Assembly (NCBI GenBank): GCA_013396915.1
Contig: VWZL01002517.1
Location: 614,318-678,317 of the forward strand
Direction of reading: 5' to 3'
DNA from: Stercorarius parasiticus
Taxonomy: Eukaryota > Chordata > Aves > Charadriiformes > Stercorariidae
Length of the DNA: 64,000 bases
Positions 59,170-64,000 of this stretch are shown piece after piece. The translations under genes and the position numbers were made by a program. Below the pieces are notes generated by a model. It was not told the origin of the DNA and did no database searches. It saw nothing but the letters and a program-made list of their open reading frames with translations. Numbering within the stretch: the first letter of the stretch is position 1; each line of letters begins with the position of its first letter.

Positions 59170-62100
59170 GTGACCTGTTGCCTGTTACAGTTTCCATACT
59201 CGCACCCCTCAGCGCACCTGCTCGCCGGAAGGCAAAGGCCTGACTGAGAGCCGCCCATCAGAGGCGTTGCCCACAATTTGTCTGTTGCAGCAAATAGCTC
59301 ATCCTGGATTCTTCTCTAGAGGTTTCCATAACGTATGAAAGGATGTAATGCTTACTAGGTTACTTTTATGTGTCTGTGGGAATAGTCCTCTAAAGTCATG
59401 AAAAGTCAGAGCTGAAATAATTCCCCGCCTTCAATTCACCTTGTGAAAAATGTGATTATTTCTCTCTGAAGTGCTGGCAAGCCACTGTTGAAAACTGCAG
59501 CACTCCCGGTCTGGTTATCAAATACAGCTGTCAGTGGAGGGGGGTTGTTTTCTTCTTGCAACACTAGCTGCTAGTTGAAGTACAATGGTCTCCGATTCTC
59601 TGGCTTTTGTTAAACAGCAACTGCAGAGCAGTACCTCTGGGACAATCAGGGAGTTTTTTCTGGAGCTGATTGAACATCTGAAGGGCTTTCCCATTAGGCA
59701 GCGTCAGGTAGTTGTTTCCGGAGTTGTAAGACGGCACGGCAGTATGTAAAACACGATGAGCATTTTTGGCAGGGTGTGTAATATTTTAGATATTATGAAC
59801 CACCCGAGATAGCTTTATAGACAATACCTGCGCGCCTGGAGTGACAACTGGAGGATGGATGCTCCGGACAGCTGGGGTTTTACCTTCCCATTCCCACTGA
59901 TTTATTCCGGTGTCTCCGGGCCTGCCACTGAGTGCGCTTTCCTTGACTTGTTGAACAAAGATCTGCCTTGACGGAAAACCTCATATGAAAGGAAAGCTGG
60001 TACAATGTTAGTGGATTTGATCTCATATAAGCATTTGGAAACCCAAGAAATATTAATATAGAGATACTTTGAATTGTCTGTTTTGTTTTCTCTGGATGCA
60101 GAGGCAAAAAATTTAAATAGCAAATGTTTGAGTTCACTGAGGAATAATAAATCTACATGTCAGACGAAACCTCACTTTTTTCCCAAAAGCTGTAGGTAGG
60201 TAATTTCATATGTTTTACACATCACTAGATGACATCCGTCGAAGTTGTTCAGAAGGATGTGGCGTTAGGCAATATACATTGTAATATATTTACACATATT
60301 TCCCTTGGTGATGAGTTTCATAAGAGCCTTCACATAAATTCTCGATCGTGACTTAGGCAGAAAAGCAAAGGGGTGGCTCTGGAGGAGTTGCAGTGGGGGT
60401 CCTGGAGGGCACCGCTGGCCCCGGAGCAGGAGGGGGACACCTCTGGGCAGCCCAGGTATCCCCCACCCAACGGCAGGGCCACGGCGGGGAGGTTGGCCAA
60501 GGCCAAGGTGAAATTGGGGTGAGGTCGTTGTATGGAAGATGCAAGTGAAAGAGGAAGGCAAGAAGGTGCGTGCAGAGAGTGCGATAGAGCATGGAAGTCC
60601 TGATTGCCCTGGGGTCCCGGGGCGGCGGTGGGCCGGGGTGCAGGGCACAGCGACCTCCTCGGCACTACACAACGCGCTGGAAATGCTGAACAGTCCTGGG
60701 CATCGCTCCCTTGTGACCGCTGAGCCCGTAACTCAGTTCTGGGCAGTTTCAGCTGCTCGTTATCCCGGCCGATCAGATCGTAACACAGACAATTTGAATG
60801 CTTGTCCAGTCCATGCCATTCTATAAATTATTTTCCAATATTATCCCAGACAGAAATACAGCAGCATATAAGGAAACGTGGACACTTCATATGAGAGGGT
60901 CATGATAGATAAAAATGATTATGGGTACTGTAGTGCCATAATCAAAGTCTAATTGTCTCATTAATTAAGAGCAATATTCGGTTATATATTGGGTCCTAGA
61001 GTGATTATGACTCAAATGTCTACTAAAACGTGTGGATTTATCTTCTGGCTTGCAGTTTTCAGCCAGGCAAAGCATTTGGTGGAGGTCAAACAGTTCAATT
61101 GCTGCTTTAAAATGCAGTTGAACTTTAGGCATGAATAATCATTGATCCGCCGGATGCCACCCAGCCATCACGGCAGCGCTAATTGCTGTCAGCCGGCACA
61201 GGGAAACCTCCTCGCCCCGCTGCCGCATCCCGGCACCCGGTGGCCACGGAGCTGGGCCAGGGATGAGCAACCAAGGCACCTCAAGGAGCCCTGGACCACT
61301 CGCCCTTCATCTACCCACCAGTTTAAGACAGTTGTTTAAGTGCCAACCCCGAAAATGCCTCGTTCCCCCCCAGTTTTCTGACACTGATCAGGCTAATTTT
61401 CAAAAGTTCCCTGCCAAATATGAAGCGCTGGTACCACTGGCTGTTCTGGGGTAATTAGATCAAGATTCAAGCAATTTGCTGTAGGGCCTGAACTCAGATC
61501 ATCCTTCATACGTCTCTGTGCTAGATCTGTCTTTAAATTAGATTATAATGAGCTCGGCAGCACTATTAATAATACGGCAAATCATGGGAGAGTATGGTTT
61601 TATTTCATTGGTATAATGTGCACAATCGCGCTGCATTCGCTCATGCAAAGTAGGTGACTGCCGCAAGTTTCTACCTTTTTTAATCATAAAAATCAAATAG
61701 CAGGATACAAGAGTTTCTAAAAATTAAGAACACTTGAGCTCCTTTACAGTAATAAAATGGGTTTAACACAGGAAGTTTAATAAATTATTTCGAGATGGCA
61801 TTACTTAGTTTAAATATCATTAGGGTCCTACCTCTGGAGGCGAATTTATTATAAAATTTTGTAGTTTCTGGCTTTAATAAATGAGTGTTTGACTCACTTT
61901 GAGTAGGGTGAGGTGGACCTGGGGCACCCAGCCGGCAAGGGGAGGTTTTGGGGAGCTTTCCCCACTGCAGGATGACTGGAGGGAGGAGGGGCAAAGAAGA
62001 AAAACACCACTATGTGGTTCTTTGACTGTCTCCACCCTTGATGTTCTCTGAATGCCCATAAGGAGTGTGGAGATACGTTCTCCTGCGTGTGGCCACACAA

Positions 62101-62233
62101 GAGAGCGCACCGCTGTGAGGGACATCACTGGAGAGGATGGAGAGGACGGGGCTGGGGCCTGGTAAAAGCATCACTTTTAATGAGGGACATGAGCCGTTTG
62201 GGGAGGACGTGTGTCAGGCTGCAGAAAGCTGCC
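59170..62233. other. Non-genic sequence
   Basis: Mixed DNA, GC-rich at 60370-60520 and AT-rich at 60830-61140 and 61480-61870. A 135-codon minus frame (60265-60672) has no recognised domain. The immediate left flank of the RT remnant (about 62100-62233) may include further unrecognisable LINE sequence. Confidence 0.5.
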
Positions 62234-62352
62234 AGGGACCTTCCTCAGGGCTCTTTAATGAGACTTCTTTAAAATTTTGATTAATGACTTTGGCATAGAA
62301 AAACAGAGTACAGTGGGGAAAATTGCTGACAATGCAAAGTGGAGAGAGATTG
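62234..62352 (+). pseudogene. Decayed CR1/L3-like reverse-transcriptase remnant (motifs B to C)
   Basis: The translation gives DLPQGS in one frame, then, after a one-base shift, FKILINDF followed by KIADNAKW. In order and spacing these are the degraded counterparts of the RT motif B (VPQGS), the FNI-FINDL segment, and the catalytic FADDTKL motif of the intact CR1 at 22667-23146. The second catalytic Asp of FADD is changed to Asn and a frameshift is present, so it is inactive. It covers about 40 codons only. Its divergence resembles that of the LINE at 43361-44430, and it supplies RT motifs that copy lacks. It is cut at 62353 by a minus-strand CR1 tail. Confidence 0.8.
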
Positions 62353-62353
62353 T

Positions 62354-62398
62354 CATAGAATCATAGGATGGTCTAGCTTGGAAGAGACCTTTCAGTTC
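62354..62398 (-). mobile_element. CR1 3' end in minus orientation, ending at an N
   Basis: Starts CATAGAATCATAGGATGG and continues through the CTTGGAAGAGACC segment, the reverse complement of a CR1 3' terminus. Similarity stops at the single N at 62399, and ordinary sequence follows. It abuts the older RT remnant directly, suggesting nested insertion. As at 16057, the N may mark a collapsed gap. Confidence 0.85.
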
Positions 62399-64000
62399 NT
62401 TCTTCTGATAAAAATGTCAAAAAGAGAAATAAAATGTAAACCGAAATGCTCTTGGTTTTACCTTTCTGTAAATTAAAAAAATCAAGTATTTGTGTGTCAC
62501 GGCAGCCAGAGATCACAACGTGCTCTGTTTGCCCCAGGAAGTACGTGCAGAGCAGCGGTTTTCGGTTGCGTGGTGTGTCTGAACTGGGAGAACCTGCAGA
62601 GCAGGACCTGCGATGGGGTCAGTGAGGGTGGTCTGAATTTTGACCCAAAAGCTGAAGAGAGAGGCTGAAGATGTTAATCTTGTGTTTCCAGTGATCTTCA
62701 GTGAGGGTCACAGGAAAGGCTCCACCAGCCTTCAGAACCCTTTGGTGTTATTGCATCTATTGCCACCAGAAACCTCCCCCTAACTATCTGGAACGACAAA
62801 AACACCAGCATAAGAGATCTTGCTGTTTCCGTTTTCTCACGTACAGGGATAAATATAGATTCAGTGAGGGTGAGAGACGGTAAATTAAAATTCTAAAGGA
62901 AAATGTTTCTTTCCAAGTTGCGCTGCTCATTGCTATGAGAAAACACTGAGAGCATCCCATACCAGAGACAGGATACGGATCCGGACAGACAATGGCAAAC
63001 AGAAAGAGCTTCTCACGCCTCAGGCACGACTGTGGGCCAGCGCAGGGGAAAGCCATCAGCCCCCAGCCACGGGAGGCGTGCGGGGTCGGGCCAGCGCAGG
63101 ACCAGCAGCACAGCCCTCGGGTGAGGATGCGGCAGAGCGATGTCCTGGGGCACGCACGGGGCAGCTCTCAGCTCTGTCCCCGCTATGCTTCTGTCTTGCC
63201 TTTCATCATAGAGCCAGTAAAATGATAACTTGGTCTTTCACAGCTTGACCTGAATCTGCAAGACTGGCAGAAGTAAACATCTTCTGATTTCCACTCCGAA
63301 GTATTTGATATGCAGCTCTGAGAGAGTCTAAAAAAAGAACCCTTTCATCTTTGTTTCCTGAAGTCGTTTTTTTTTGTCATATTCTAAAATCATAGATAAA
63401 ACCCCAGACGATTTTATTGGATTAAGAATGACCACAAACAACCTGGAGTGTCTCCCCATGACATTAATACGCTCATAATTGATATATTCGTTCTGTGTTT
63501 TTCTCATGAGGTTGGGATGACTGTGCTTACTCTGGCGCAGATGGGCTCTTTACATCTCCCTCCACGCTTATGTGCACAGTGTGTGTTTATCTCTAGTGGC
63601 AAAACCTGGCAGAACAGTAAAATATACTTACTGGAAAACAAATCCACCCACAGGACTATGTACCCTGATTGCTTTCCTGCAGAAGCGAATCGTGGCCCGG
63701 GTCTGCATGAGGGTGGGAGACAGTTGGTCACCACAAGGCCACCACGTCCCACCGCAGGTGCGGGCTGTGGGGTGCTCTCCGCGCTAACCCAAATATTCAC
63801 AGATGTTACTATAAGGTGTTAATTGCAGGCCAGCTGCATGAGATGTCTGTCAGCTCAGTTTTGACAAATCACCCGCTGTACTTAATTAAATGGGAAACTA
63901 ACCCATAACAGTGTATGTTTCTTGACATATTTCTACTTTATTTTCAGGACTTTGAGAGCACCGTGGTGCACTGTTCTAACAGTACCGCACTCCTCGTCTG
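62399..64000. other. Non-genic sequence
   Basis: Mixed DNA with a GC-rich patch at about 63030-63180. The frame at 63448-63822 (124 codons) has no recognisable domain. No further repeats were recognised. Confidence 0.55.

Noticed and set aside
1..64000. tRNA, snRNA, rRNA, CRISPR arrays and endogenous retrovirus LTRs
   Set aside because: I read for tRNA B-box-like motifs, conserved snRNA starts, regularly spaced repeats and paired LTR ends and saw none convincing. A tRNAscan, Rfam or RepeatMasker run would be decisive.

Overview
The window looks like a gene-poor piece of a bird genome, either intergenic or deep intronic. The evidence is the repeat content: every readily recognisable interspersed repeat is a CR1 LINE ending in the avian-type octamer run (ATTCTATG/ATTCTGTG, or its reverse complement CATAGAAT). 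The sequence is also an AT-rich background broken by short GC- and CpG-rich patches, GC-rich minisatellites and (GTGCC)n / (AGGAG)n pentamers, as in bird chromosomes. Species and chromosome cannot be told from the sequence. It is a draft assembly: there is a 492-base N gap at 22175-22666 and isolated Ns at 16057 and 62399.

I found no protein-coding exon, tRNA, rRNA, snRNA or CRISPR array that I can support. Open frames outside LINEs reach 179, 190 and 212 codons. They have no recognisable domain and compositionally biased translations, and are about what chance allows for 64 kb in six frames. The only real coding sequence is retrotransposon-derived: an intact CR1 reverse-transcriptase core on the minus strand (22667-about 23140), a diverged CR1/L3-like LINE with endonuclease and RT remnants on the plus strand (43361-44430), and a short frameshifted RT remnant (62234-62352) with a CR1 tail directly against it.

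Layout. 1-16000: non-genic, with one truncated CR1 (3845-4014), a TG/TA microsatellite and a GC-rich 9-bp minisatellite (15184-15326). 16000-23200: several short CR1 tails, a 25-bp palindrome containing a TFAP2 consensus (18093-18117), and the young RT-bearing CR1 with the assembly gap inside it. 23200-37400: a 47-bp x 3 minisatellite, two CR1 copies about 98% identical and in opposite orientation roughly 10.5 kb apart, a (GTGCC)12 run, a PBX/MEIS-type site and the only CpG-island-like segment (about 35930-36260). 37400-64000: mostly AT-rich single-copy DNA with the old LINE, a 38-bp duplication carrying two octamer (ATTTGCAT) motifs, and the degraded RT at 62.2 kb.

No genes act together here. 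If the window has a function it is most likely regulatory: many AT-rich, homeodomain-motif-rich blocks resemble conserved non-coding elements of a developmental gene desert, but only cross-species alignment could show this. I found no new multi-gene system. The best leads are the old LINE remnants, the inverted CR1 pair, the TFAP2/ETS palindrome and the possible CpG-island promoter.
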